Below are positions 5,859-13,408 of a stretch of 22,045 nt of DNA, piece after piece. The DNA lies in NCBI GenBank assembly GCA_023229725.1, contig JALNYR010000023.1, positions 1 through 22,045 on the forward strand, written 5' to 3'. The position numbers were made by a program, and so were the translations under genes. The notes beneath the pieces are model-generated. The model saw only the letters and a list, made by a program, of their open reading frames with translations, had not been told where the DNA came from and did no database searches. Source of the DNA: Dehalococcoidia bacterium (GTDB lineage: Bacteria; Chloroflexota; Dehalococcoidia; GIF9; AB-539-J10). Within the stretch, counting starts at the first letter, position 1; each line of letters starts with the position of its first letter.

Positions 5859-7492
5859 GGCGGGCAGAGGCGGTGCTTCACGGGTGACGTGGGCACCCCC
5901 GACTTCCTGAGCATCCAGCCCGTCAACGCCATCTGCGCAACGGACAATCCGACGAAGTACCAGCACCAGGCGGGGATACCCAGGATGAGCGGCCCGACCT
6001 CGCCCCAGCGCCAGTAGTCCTGCGCCAGCACGAATATGGCGCCAAATCCGATGATGAGGAACAACTGGCTGCGGGTGACACGCGGGAGACCGGCGGGGCC
6101 GGTCAGCAGGTGCACTGCCAGGTAGACGATGGTTGCACACGCCATGGCAGGCACGGCGGAGAGAAACCCGGACGAGGGCAGCACGCCAAGATGAGAGGCG
6201 ACCACGAGCGCCTCACCGGAGAGGATTGAAGCCAGGGCGGCCGACGACCGGGGCTGCCGCAGGTACAGACCGAACAGTACCGTGGGGAACAGCACGGCAA
6301 AGCCACTGAACGCCGTGACCCCAAGGTCCAGTATCGTCGCATCCGTGGTCAGCGCCACGAGTAGTCCCAGCGCGGCGAGCACGAGCACGAAGACTCGCGC
6401 CATTCCCACGCCGGCCGCTCGCCCTCTCCAGAGCAGGGGCCAGAGGTCGCGACTGACTATCGATGAGAGCGTCAAAAGCTGCGAGTCCATGGTCGACATG
6501 AGCGCCGCAAGCCCGGCTACGAGCACCAGCGTTCCCGCGAGGTCGCCGCCCACGACCGTCATCACCATCGCGAAGATGCCGTCCGCTTCCTTGCCCGCGA
6601 GCGCGGGGAAGGAGAGATGTCCCAGCACACCGACGAGCACGGGCGGGGCGAACACCACGGTGCAGATTGCGGGATACAGCAGCACCAGCCAGCCGAGGGT
6701 CTTCTCTTTTCCGGCGGCATAGAAACGCTGGAACAACTGCGGGAACATGGGGTCACAGAAGAACCACAGCGCCAGGAACGAGAACCACACGGCGGGCGTG
6801 TACGTCTGCTGCAGCCCGGGACGGCTGAACAGCCCGGGCTCCTGCGCGGCCACAGCCGAGAATGCCGGCGTCCATCCGCCGTGATAACGGACTGCCATCA
6901 TCACCGCCAGCAGCATCGTGCCGAGGAGGAGCGCCCCCTGCAGAACATCGGTCCACGCCACCGCCCGCATCCCTCCGCGGAGCGTGTACAGGACGATGGC
7001 AGCCGTCACGGCCACGGCCCCCACCCACGCCGGCAGCCCGAATATTTGGTGCACGACCGCCCCGGCAGCCAGCGGCTGCAGAGCAAGATAGGGCACCGTG
7101 AAGACGACGAGGACGACCGCCGTGACCGCGGCAACAGGTCCGCCGCCGTACAGGTGCCGCACAAGCTCCGACGGCGTCACGAGGTCGTGCATCCTGCCCA
7201 ATTGCCATGCCTTGCGGCCGAGCAACCAGAACGTCAGCGCCATGAATCCGGTGCCGAACGCCATGATGGGAAAGAAGGCGAGACCGTCTCGATACCCGGC
7301 GCCCGAGACGCCAAACACCGTGAAGGCGCTGAAGTTGGTGGCGGCCATGGTCATGATGAGCACGGGAGCACCCAGCGCCCTCCCGGCGAGGAAGTACTGG
7401 CTCGCGCTGCCTCTCGAACGTGAGCGGGCCAGCAGCCCGATGACAAAGATGAGCAGGAAGTACGCTGCCGTGACCGCAATCCGGGTTGCCAT
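5855..7492 (-). CDS. Sodium:solute symporter (SSS family)
   Basis: This is a predicted Na+-driven secondary transporter of the cytoplasmic membrane with about 13 hydrophobic segments over 545 residues, a normal family length. The N-terminal part SRGSASQYFLAGRALG followed by TMAATNFSAFTVFGVSG is typical of helix 1, which lines the substrate and Na2 sites. The segment MSTMDSQLLTLSSIVSRDLW matches the conserved serine-rich helix 8 motif (STxxSQLL) that provides Na+ ligands. The substrate cannot be read from sequence. The ATG is supported by AGGAGAG upstream. The coding sequence ends in a REP-like repeat, so the last residues (about HRLCPP) and the TAG stop are formed next to or by the repeat, and the natural C-terminus may have been altered. 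Confidence 0.93.
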   Translation of the reverse strand: MATRIAVTAAYFLLIFVIGLLARSRSRGSASQYFLAGRALGAPVLIMTMAATNFSAFTVFGVSGAGYRDGLAFFPIMAFGTGFMALTFWLLGRKAWQLGRMHDLVTPSELVRHLYGGGPVAAVTAVVLVVFTVPYLALQPLAAGAVVHQIFGLPAWVGAVAVTAAIVLYTLRGGMRAVAWTDVLQGALLLGTMLLAVMMAVRYHGGWTPAFSAVAAQEPGLFSRPGLQQTYTPAVWFSFLALWFFCDPMFPQLFQRFYAAGKEKTLGWLVLLYPAICTVVFAPPVLVGVLGHLSFPALAGKEADGIFAMVMTVVGGDLAGTLVLVAGLAALMSTMDSQLLTLSSIVSRDLWPLLWRGRAAGVGMARVFVLVLAALGLLVALTTDATILDLGVTAFSGFAVLFPTVLFGLYLRQPRSSAALASILSGEALVVASHLGVLPSSGFLSAVPAMACATIVYLAVHLLTGPAGLPRVTRSQLFLIIGFGAIFVLAQDYWRWGEVGPLILGIPAWCWYFVGLSVAQMALTGWMLRKSGVPTSPVKHRLCPP

Positions 7493-7505
7493 GAGGCACT
7501 CTCCT

Positions 7506-7589
7506 GCGTGGCCTTACGCCACGCGCATCACCGGGGGCGCCCCTGAAATAGACGGACGGCCATCCCGGAGCAGACCGGGATGGCCGTCC
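7506..7589 (-). promoter_or_regulatory. Tandem hairpins in the symporter leader
   Basis: One 15-bp perfect stem pairs GGACGGCCATCCCGG (7554-7568) with CCGGGATGGCCGTCC (7575-7589) around AGCAGA. A second 7-bp stem, GCGTGGC-CTTAC-GCCACGC (7506-7524), sits directly against the symporter ribosome binding site. A third short stem (ATAGTC/GACTAT, about 7600-7620) lies further upstream. No T-run follows. Control of symporter translation or transcript stability is possible but unproven. Confidence 0.5.
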
Positions 7590-7693
7590 GCGGCCTTGCA
7601 TAGTCTGCAGGACGGACTATAGCCAACGCGAGAAGCGGATGCAAGGAGACACATCCCGCGAAGGCGAGGTGAAAGACTCGACCGCCGCTTCAA

Positions 7694-7729
7694 CGCAGTT
7701 TTGACAAGGTCAGAACTGCGCTGTAATAA
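7694..7729 (+). promoter_or_regulatory. Promoter with overlapping palindromic operator
   Basis: TTGACA (7701-7706), a 17-base spacer and TAATAA (7724-7729) give a good sigma-70-type promoter about 105 bases before the PQQ-propeller gene. The -35 lies within an imperfect palindrome, CGCAGTTTTGAC-AAG-GTCAGAACTGCG (7694-7720), whose 12-base arms match at 11 positions. A dimeric repressor bound here would block RNA polymerase. The regulator is not identifiable from the site. Confidence 0.6.
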
Positions 7730-7833
7730 CAGTTCATCGCCCGGTACATGGGCTGCCCCGGTGTGGCCCTCGCACGTTGCCAGGCTCCAGTCAGGCACCG
7801 TCGACGGGGACCGGGGATGGAGGGAACAGAACC

Positions 7834-9927
7834 ATGTCTCACACTACTTCACGAGCATTCGTAGCCGTGGCGGCGCTCCTCTCCATGCTGTGCAGCGCTT
7901 GCACAGTGCCCACGGCGAACGGCCCCGACGACGGCATACCGCCGGAGGTCAGCAAATACAGCGCGGACTGGCCGACCGCAAATGGGGACTACCGCAACGC
8001 GAGGGCGTCCACCGATTCCGCCATCCACTCGGGAAACGTCGCGACGCTCGGCGTCGCGTGGACGTTCGACATCCCCGGCGCGGCCGAGTTCGGGGCCGCC
8101 CCGACGAATCCCCTGATACTTGGCGACGTCGTCTACCTGCAGGACATGAAGAGCAACGTGTTCGCTCTCGACCTGCAGACGGGCGACGTGTTGTGGAGGC
8201 AGGACTACGACATGAACCTCTTCGGGCCGGAAGGCGTCGCCGTGGGGTGGGGCAAGGTGTTCGCGCTCAAAGGCCACTATGAAGTCGCCGCCCTGGACAT
8301 CGAGACGGGAGAGGAACTGTGGTCGACCACGCTCTCGGACATAGACAGTGTCGGCATCGATATCCAGGTCACAACGTACGATAACCTCGTCTACGCATCC
8401 ACCGTGCCGGGGACCGGCAGCGGGGATTTCTACTCCGGCGGCGGCGTCGGCATCATCTACGCCCTCAACCAGGAGACGGGCGAAGTGGAGTGGTCGTGGA
8501 GCACCGTTGACTCCGAGGACATCTGGGGCAACCCCGAGGTGAACAGCGGCGGCGGGGCGTGGTATCCGCCGGCCATCGATGTTGAGACCGGCATCATGTA
8601 CTGGGGCATCGCGAATCCCGCGCCATGGCCGGGCACCGCTGAGTTCCCCAACGGCTCGAGCCGTCCCGGCCCCAACCTCTACTCCAACAGCATGGTGGCG
8701 CTGGACGCGAGCAGCGGCGAGCTGCTCTGGTACAACCAGGTACATCCTCACGACATCTTCGACCTCGATTTCCAGATTTCGCCCGTCCTTGCCACCGCCA
8801 CGGTCGCGGGTGCGCAGAAGGCGGTCGTCATCGGTTCCGGGAAACTGGGCACGGTGTACGCGTTTGACCGTGACTCGGGCGACATCTACTGGGAGACGCC
8901 CGTGGGACAGCACCAGAACGATGACCTGACCGAGCTGCCTCCGGGCACCACTCGTGTCCTTCCCGGCGTGCTCGGCGGGGTCGAGACGTCCATGGCCTTC
9001 GCGGGTGACACACTCTACGTGCCAATCGTCAACCTGTTCAGCGACTTCACTCCCACGGCGCTTGACGCCAGCACACTCGACATCGGCGCGGGGACAGGCG
9101 AGTTGACGGCTCTCGACATCGATACTGGAGATATGGTGTGGACTGTTGAGTTCGACTCGATGAATGTCGGCGGCGCCACAGTCGTCAACGACACGGTCTT
9201 CACGTCCACGCTGGCCGGCGTCATCTACGCGTTCGACCGCGCAACCGGCAAGCAACTCTGGAGCTACCAGGCGGCGGGAGGCATCAACGGCTGGCCGGCC
9301 GCCGCGGACGACTACATCCTGTTCCCGGTCGGAATGGGACCTCAGCCGCAGCTTGTCGCGTTCCAGCTCGGCAAGAGCCCCGCGACGCCCGGCACGAGCA
9401 ACGGAACGACCACGCCAACGACCCCGGCGCCTCCGGCGGCGGGGCTCCCCACAGTGGACGGTGTCATCTCCGCCGGCGAGTACGCCTCCTCACAAGTGTA
9501 TGACAGGGGCAACTACGAGGTGTGGTGGACGAGCGGCGACGGCAACCTCTACGTGGCGATGAAGGCGAAGACGGCCGGGTTCGTCTCCATCGGCATCCAG
9601 CCGGGCAGCATGATGAAGAACGCCGACATAGTGTTCGGATTCGTCAAGGACGGGACGGCCACAGCCATCGATACCTTCAGCACGGGCAGCTTCGGCCCCC
9701 ATCCCGAGGACACGGAACTGGGCGGCGCCGACGACATCACGGCATTCGCCGGGACGGAGCAGGGCGGGTACACCGTCATCGAGTTTGTACGGGCGCTGGA
9801 CACTGGCGACAGCTACGACAAGCCGCTCGCCCCGGGCGCCAACAAGATAATCTGGGCCTACGGCAAGTCGGACAACGTTGACGACAAGCACTCCACGAGG
9901 GGCTACGGCGAGGTGGTGCTTGAGTAG
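7834..9927 (+). CDS. PQQ-type beta-propeller lipoprotein with C-terminal DOMON domain
   Basis: This is a predicted extracellular redox enzyme or sugar/alcohol dehydrogenase-like protein of 697 residues. The ATG is preceded by GGAGGG at 9 bases. An N-terminal signal ends in LCSAC (Cys23), suggesting lipid anchoring, though the lipobox is not ideal. Residues about 45-510 carry repeated PQQ-propeller motifs (VFALDLQTGDVLWR, VAALDIETGEELWS, VYAFDRDSGDIYW, IYAFDRATGKQLWSY) and HPHDIFDLD, which resembles the PHDVWDxD signature of quinoprotein alcohol dehydrogenases. The vicinal CysCys of those enzymes is absent. A Pro/Thr linker leads to residues 538-697, a DOMON-like domain. Met593/594 and His686 (in KHSTRG) are at the positions expected for axial ligands of DOMON b-type haem (inference). 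A quinoprotein with its own cytochrome would parallel fungal pyranose dehydrogenases. Enzyme activity and substrate are unproven. Confidence 0.85.
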   Translation: MSHTTSRAFVAVAALLSMLCSACTVPTANGPDDGIPPEVSKYSADWPTANGDYRNARASTDSAIHSGNVATLGVAWTFDIPGAAEFGAAPTNPLILGDVVYLQDMKSNVFALDLQTGDVLWRQDYDMNLFGPEGVAVGWGKVFALKGHYEVAALDIETGEELWSTTLSDIDSVGIDIQVTTYDNLVYASTVPGTGSGDFYSGGGVGIIYALNQETGEVEWSWSTVDSEDIWGNPEVNSGGGAWYPPAIDVETGIMYWGIANPAPWPGTAEFPNGSSRPGPNLYSNSMVALDASSGELLWYNQVHPHDIFDLDFQISPVLATATVAGAQKAVVIGSGKLGTVYAFDRDSGDIYWETPVGQHQNDDLTELPPGTTRVLPGVLGGVETSMAFAGDTLYVPIVNLFSDFTPTALDASTLDIGAGTGELTALDIDTGDMVWTVEFDSMNVGGATVVNDTVFTSTLAGVIYAFDRATGKQLWSYQAAGGINGWPAAADDYILFPVGMGPQPQLVAFQLGKSPATPGTSNGTTTPTTPAPPAAGLPTVDGVISAGEYASSQVYDRGNYEVWWTSGDGNLYVAMKAKTAGFVSIGIQPGSMMKNADIVFGFVKDGTATAIDTFSTGSFGPHPEDTELGGADDITAFAGTEQGGYTVIEFVRALDTGDSYDKPLAPGANKIIWAYGKSDNVDDKHSTRGYGEVVLE

Positions 9928-9966
9928 GGTCTCTCCAATTCGAGAGTCAGGCGAGGAGGGTGTGCA

Positions 9967-10125
9967 ATGATGAAATGGTATCTGCTCGGGCTGAGCGCAG
10001 TCACCGCCATCATGGGCGTCATGGGGTTGGTCCCGTCCCTGGACATGGGGGCGGAACCCGGATGGCACGCGGCCCTCAAGATCATCTTGGGCGCCATCGG
10101 CGTGCTAATCGCGCTCCGCAGGTAG
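9967..10125 (+). CDS. Small two-helix membrane peptide (52 aa), unknown function
   Basis: I do not recognise this gene. It begins MMKWYLLGLSAVTAIMG, has GAGGAGG 7 bases before the ATG, and contains two hydrophobic stretches: about 4-24, and 36-50 ending in IALRR. Between them is a short loop with Asp, Glu and His. It starts 39 bases after the PQQ-DOMON gene on the same strand, so the two are probably co-transcribed. A short hairpin (CTCTC/GAGAG, 9931-9946) lies between them. A role as a small partner of the membrane-bound redox protein is a guess. The strong ribosome binding site and clean hydrophobic pattern argue that it is real. Confidence 0.65.
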   Translation: MMKWYLLGLSAVTAIMGVMGLVPSLDMGAEPGWHAALKIILGAIGVLIALRR

Positions 10126-10161
10126 CGGCAGGCCGCATCCGCCCCTGCGGGAGACGGGTCA

Positions 10162-10230
10162 GGGAAATCCGGGGATACCATGCACCCATAGAAAGGGGAG
10201 GATGCAGCAGATGGTGTCCCCGCATTTCCC
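10162..10230 (+). repeat. 69-bp dispersed palindrome, family A
   Basis: The arms are GGGAAATCCGGGGATACCAT (10162-10181) and ATGGTGTCCCCGCATTTCCC (10211-10230); the loop contains GCACCCATAGAAAGGGGAGG. The left arm is somewhat degraded. The total length of 69 bp equals the other full copies. GGGAGACGGGTCA before it matches the leader of the copies at 212 and 3709. Confidence 0.85.
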
Positions 10231-10297
10231 TCGCCCCCAAGCAGCGTGGTCGCGGCTGGTAGTCACGGTAATGGTGGGCGGCCGACAGGGCGATGGC

Positions 10298-10324
10298 GGG
10301 CGGGCATGGGAGCCCGCGCCCTAC
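10298..10324 (-). repeat. REP-like hairpin with GTAG foot
   Basis: GGGCGGGC (10298-10305), loop ATGGGA, GCCCGCGCC, then CTAC (10321-10324). It matches the copy at 89-114 apart from a bulged CG in the return arm. The preceding GGGCGGCCGACAGGGCGATG also matches that copy. The TAG within its GTAG is the stop codon of the gene on the minus strand. Confidence 0.65.
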
Positions 10325-10704
10325 AAGAGGCGGCACACGGCGTCGCCGAGGGACGGCTGCTCGTCCATGAGCTGAGCCGCGGTTAGCGTCCGGCCATCGG
10401 TCATCAGTACCCTGAGGCCGGAGGAGTCGCGCACGATGACGCCGAGCGCCTCTCGGCGCACCACCGTCGCGGCGCAGTAACACGCGCACACTCCGTGTCG
10501 CCGGAACGGCATGATGCGTCGCATGATGCCGGGTGAACCGCCGCTGCACGGACCGCATCCCCGGCCCGTGACCGGGACATCTCGCCGACCATCTTCTCCG
10601 CAGCCGCAGAGTCGGCCGGGCCGGCGCACTATCAGCGCGATGGCGAAGAGGTCGTAGTCGCCGACCCTGACGCCTTGCTCCAGCTCTACGCGTCTTTCTT
10701 CCAT
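10321..10704 (-). CDS. Cysteine-rich protein of unknown function downstream of DUF2953
   Basis: I do not recognise this 127-residue protein. It begins MEERRVELEQGVRVGDYDLF and overlaps the end of the DUF2953 gene by 19 bases in another frame, so translation is probably coupled. Cysteines occur in closely spaced groups: CGC (33-35), CGPC (50-53) and CACYC (73-77), with Cys124 near the end, suggesting metal or iron-sulfur binding (inference). The C-terminal half (GVIVRDSSGLRVLMTDGRTL) looks like a compact beta domain. No membrane helix or signal peptide is clear. The stop codon is supplied by a REP-like repeat, so the C-terminus may differ from the ancestral form. Confidence 0.55.
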   Translation of the reverse strand: MEERRVELEQGVRVGDYDLFAIALIVRRPGRLCGCGEDGRRDVPVTGRGCGPCSGGSPGIMRRIMPFRRHGVCACYCAATVVRREALGVIVRDSSGLRVLMTDGRTLTAAQLMDEQPSLGDAVCRLL

Positions 10705-11303
10705 CGCGAGCGCACCACCACGACGATTGCCCTCAGCGTCGAAGCACTGAACAGGAATCCAAGCAGGGGGAAAACCACAGCGATGGGGCGCAGCCGCGCC
10801 GCCAGCTCCGCCTCGCCGTCGAGCAGCGTGCCGTCGAATGCCGGCATCAGCCGGAAGGACCAGGGCGACCAGATATCGGCGAACATGGCCGCCTGAGCGA
10901 GGGGACCAACGAGCATGGCGGTATCCGCGGGGTCGCCGAGGTCCACCCTGAAGTCGACCCGCAGCGTCCGCACCTTGATGCAGCGCAGCAGCCGGACGAC
11001 GAGACGCACCGCGGTGCGCAGCAGTCCCTGTACGTGGAGCAGGTCCCATGCAAGCCGCCCGTTCCTGAGGCCGGCCCGCCGCTTCTTCGGCTTCTTCTCA
11101 GCCTTCGGCTTGCCCGGCTTCGACGGCTTTGCTCCGCCCTCACCCGCCCCGAAGGCCGTGCCCACGCGCCCGAACAGCCACTCAACCCTGCCGTGTGCGG
11201 ACGCCCGACCGTGGACGTCGACCCGCAGGTCGACGTCCACGGGGATGCTCAAGGCCAGGGCTGTCAGCGCGACGAGGGAGCACAGCGCAATGACAACCCA
11301 CAC
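10686..11303 (-). CDS. DUF2953 family protein (YtfI-like)
   Basis: This is a 205-residue protein of the uncharacterised DUF2953 family, usually found beside GerW/YtfJ genes. One N-terminal membrane segment (about 2-19, VVIALCSLVALTALALS) is followed by a beta-rich stretch starting IPVDVDLRVDVHGR. Then come a Lys/Pro-rich linker (about 58-78, KPGKPKAEKKPKKRR), a helical segment, and the family core LRVDFRVDLGDPADTAMLVG (about 117-136). A second hydrophobic segment (VVFPLLGFLFSASTLRAIVVVV) lies near the end. The start is GTG, 6 bases after the gerW-like stop, with only a weak ribosome binding site, so the genes form one operon. Its molecular role is unknown. Confidence 0.8.
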   Translation of the reverse strand: MWVVIALCSLVALTALALSIPVDVDLRVDVHGRASAHGRVEWLFGRVGTAFGAGEGGAKPSKPGKPKAEKKPKKRRAGLRNGRLAWDLLHVQGLLRTAVRLVVRLLRCIKVRTLRVDFRVDLGDPADTAMLVGPLAQAAMFADIWSPWSFRLMPAFDGTLLDGEAELAARLRPIAVVFPLLGFLFSASTLRAIVVVVRSRWKKDA

Positions 11304-11309
11304 GGGGAG

Positions 11310-11696
11310 CTACTTCTCCGCCGGCGGAGTGGACTTCCTGCCGCGAATCGCCTCGCTCACCGTGGGAACGACTTCCTTGACCTGCTCGGCCATCTGAGCC
11401 AGGCTGCCCTTCATCGCCTCGATGCGCACGCCGTGCTTGTCGATAATGAGCACGGCCACCGGCTTCACGCCGCCCGCACCACCGGTACCGGCGCCCGAGC
11501 CCTCACCTTCCATCTTCGCCGTCTCTCCCCCCTTGCCCCCAAGCCCAGCCGTGCCGAACCAGAACCCGGCGCTCCGCAGCGGCACGATGGTCACATCACC
11601 GATGGTGACAGGCTCACCCATGGCCGTCTTGCTGCTGAGCATTTTCTCCAGCTCATCAGCGGTCGTCCTCAGCAACTTCTCCACGTCTTCCAGCAT
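11310..11696 (-). CDS. ytfJ: GerW/YtfJ family sporulation-type protein
   Basis: The product matches the GerW/YtfJ family, named for a Bacillus spore germination protein but present in many non-spore-formers. The central glycine-rich pattern GFWFGTAGLGGKGG... GAGTGGAGG followed by VKPVAVLIIDKHGV is the family signature. I start at the ATG at 11696 (MLEDVEKLLRTTADELEKML), because GGAGGA lies 9 bases before it and the protein then has the usual length (128 residues). In-frame starts at 11717 (ATG) and 11744 (GTG, weak GGGGGA upstream) would add 7 or 16 residues. It heads an operon with DUF2953 and the cysteine-rich protein. The function outside spore-formers is not established. Confidence 0.85.
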   Translation of the reverse strand: MLEDVEKLLRTTADELEKMLSSKTAMGEPVTIGDVTIVPLRSAGFWFGTAGLGGKGGETAKMEGEGSGAGTGGAGGVKPVAVLIIDKHGVRIEAMKGSLAQMAEQVKEVVPTVSEAIRGRKSTPPAEK

Positions 11697-11829
11697 CTGC
11701 AGACTTCCTCCATCCATCCGTGCGCCGGTCGGCGTTAAGGCCACCGGCGCCTATCCCCCAATGTATCGTCGAACCGGGAGGCGCGCAAACGCGAGCGCCC
11801 TGCTACGGGCAGACCGCACACGTCAACGG

Positions 11830-12618
11830 CTACGTGAAGCTGACGGTGTTGCCATGCTGGGCGAAGCCGCCGTCGACACGGATGTACTCACCCGTGATGA
11901 AATCAGATGCGTCGCTCGCAAGGAACGCGGCAATGCCCATGAAGTCGGCAGGCTCGCCCCAGCGACCCATCGGCGTCCGCTGTTCGACGAACTCGGTGAG
12001 CCCCGGGAAGTCACGGCGCGCGGTCTTCGTCAGAGGCGTGTCTATCCAGCCGGGCAGGATGCAGTTGACGTAGATGTGGTCGCGCGCCCAGGCGAGCGCC
12101 ATCGAGTAGGTCATGGAGAGGATGCCCATCTTGCTGACCCCGTACGGCACGGCCTTGCCCAGGCCTATCAGCGAAGTCATGGAGCCGGTGTTGATTATCT
12201 TCCCCTTGCCCTGCTTCTTCATCGCCGGATACACCGCCTGGCTGCAGAGAAAAGCGCCGCGGATATTTATGTCAATAATCTTGTCCCACTCTTCGACGGC
12301 ATAGTCCTGCGGCATCTTGCGGATGTTGATGCCGGCGTTGTTCGCCAGGACGTCGATGCGGCCGTACTCGTCAAGCGCCTTCTTGATGCCGGCCTTGATG
12401 CTGGCCGGGTCCGCAACGTCCATCGCGATGCCGGACGCCTTCACGCCGAAGCGCTTCTTGATGTCGGCGACGGCCTCGGCAGTCTTGTCGACATCGCGCG
12501 CCGCTATGACGACCGCGCTGCCCTTCATCGCAAAGCCATCCGCCAGGCCCTTGCCGATGCCACCGTTCCCGCCGGTCACCAGCGAGACCTTGCCCTCAAG
12601 GCTGAACAGGTCACCCAT
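11830..12618 (-). CDS. Short-chain dehydrogenase/reductase (SDR)
   Basis: This is a classical SDR oxidoreductase of 262 residues using NAD(P)H. The Rossmann motif TGGNGGIG is at 15-22, NNAG at 93-96, and the catalytic triad is Ser146, Tyr159 and Lys163 (YGVSK), with Asn118 in DINIRG as the fourth member. The C-terminal GEYIRVDGGFAQHG is typical. Overall it resembles gluconate 5-dehydrogenase/2-deoxy-gluconate 3-dehydrogenase and FabG-type enzymes, but the substrate cannot be assigned. The ATG at 12618 follows GAGGAGG at 8 bases; an upstream in-frame start at 12687 lacks a site and would add 23 unconserved residues. It is transcribed alone, divergent from the DUF5684-like gene. Confidence 0.92.
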   Translation of the reverse strand: MGDLFSLEGKVSLVTGGNGGIGKGLADGFAMKGSAVVIAARDVDKTAEAVADIKKRFGVKASGIAMDVADPASIKAGIKKALDEYGRIDVLANNAGINIRKMPQDYAVEEWDKIIDINIRGAFLCSQAVYPAMKKQGKGKIINTGSMTSLIGLGKAVPYGVSKMGILSMTYSMALAWARDHIYVNCILPGWIDTPLTKTARRDFPGLTEFVEQRTPMGRWGEPADFMGIAAFLASDASDFITGEYIRVDGGFAQHGNTVSFT

Positions 12619-12739
12619 CTCAGTTTCCTCCTCGTTCAGACGTACGGAGCCGGCATGGGTGTCCCCGCCGGACCGCCATTCTCCCATTGTACGCCGTCGT
12701 ATCGCTCGTCCGGTACCCTCCCTCCCGGCGCAACGCGTA

Positions 12740-12768
12740 TTCCGTCAGGGTCGCCGTTCGTGTATCAT
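12740..12768 (+). promoter_or_regulatory. Weak candidate promoter for the DUF5684-like gene
   Basis: TATCAT (12763-12768) is a fair -10 hexamer located 31 bases before the start codon. With a 17-base spacer the -35 would be TTCCGT, a poor match. Confidence 0.25.
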
Positions 12769-12799
12769 ACGCGCCGAAAAGAAAGGAGTTGCACCGTTG

Positions 12800-13180
12800 A
12801 TGGAGCTGGACATGTGGGACTACTTCATGCCGTGGGAGGTGCTGTCCGCGTTCTCTTCCGGCCTCGGGAGTCTGACCGGGATCGTGGGATACGTCTGGAT
12901 TGCTCTCTGCCTCTACATCATCGCGAAGAAGACCAACACTGAGAACCCGTGGCTCGCCTGGATACCGGTCGCGAACATCGTGCTCGCGTGCCAGATAGCC
13001 GGCAAGCCGTGGTGGTGGGTGTTCCTGTTCCTCATCCCCATCGCGAACATCGTCTTCGGCATCCTCGTCATGTGGAAGATATGCGAAGTGCGCAACAAGC
13101 CGGGCTGGCTCGCACTCCTCATGCTCGTACCCGTCGCAAACCTCATCATCCCCGGCATCCTCGCGTTCGTCGACCAGTAG
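12800..13180 (+). CDS. Small multi-pass membrane protein, DUF5684-like
   Basis: This 126-residue membrane protein has about three hydrophobic segments: GIVGYVWIALCLYIIAKK, then WWWVFLFLIPIANIVFGILV, then WLALLMLVPVANLIIPGILA. It carries the repeated motif W(L)xWIPVANI/LIPIANI/LVPVANL and 'GKPWWW', typical of the DUF5684 family, whose function is unknown. AAAGGAG at 12782-12788 supports initiation here; the TTG at 12797, directly before the ATG, has even better spacing (8 bases) and is a possible start. It is followed by a strong palindrome that probably ends the transcript. Confidence 0.8.
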   Translation: MELDMWDYFMPWEVLSAFSSGLGSLTGIVGYVWIALCLYIIAKKTNTENPWLAWIPVANIVLACQIAGKPWWWVFLFLIPIANIVFGILVMWKICEVRNKPGWLALLMLVPVANLIIPGILAFVDQ

Positions 13181-13186
13181 CCTTCC

Positions 13187-13218
13187 GGGAGGAGCATGGC
13201 CCGGGCCATGCTCCTCCC
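13187..13218 (+). terminator. Perfect 32-bp palindrome, probable transcript end
   Basis: GGGAGGAGCATGGCCC (13187-13202) is followed directly by its exact reverse complement GGGCCATGCTCCTCCC (13203-13218). It starts 6 bases after the DUF5684-like stop. No T-run is present on either strand, so it may stabilise the 3' end or be a repeat rather than a true intrinsic terminator. Confidence 0.55.
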
Positions 13219-13264
13219 GACCACCGACTCCCCAACAGCCATACGGTCTACTCCTTCCGCACGA

Positions 13265-13293
13265 TTGCGGGCCGGGGCGGGCTGATGTATCGT
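13265..13293 (+). promoter_or_regulatory. Weak candidate promoter for the bactofilin-like gene
   Basis: TTGCGG (13265-13270), 17 bases, then TATCGT (13288-13293). Spacing is ideal but both hexamers are only partial matches. Confidence 0.25.
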
Positions 13294-13408
13294 GGTAGAC
13301 AGACCGGCCGCCGACTGCAGGGGCTCCCCGCGAAGCAGTCTACCGGGCCCCGAGGAACCGGATGCGACGGATGTCGCCCGGCGATGGCGGCCGCGTACGG
13401 AGGGTATG

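Noticed and set aside
7849..9255. 468-codon minus-strand open frame opposite the PQQ-propeller gene
   Set aside because: It is a typical GC-rich antisense shadow: no domain, no start signal, and the plus strand shows clear propeller motifs.
10338..11049. Longer frame upstream of the cysteine-rich gene (start at 11049)
   Set aside because: The additional residues overlap the DUF2953 coding region in another frame and are Arg/Ala-rich; the internal ATG at 10704 fits operon coupling.
12317..12799. In-frame upstream extension of the DUF5684-like gene by 161 codons
   Set aside because: It overlaps the SDR gene on the other strand, and the ribosome binding site at 12782-12788 fixes the start near 12800.
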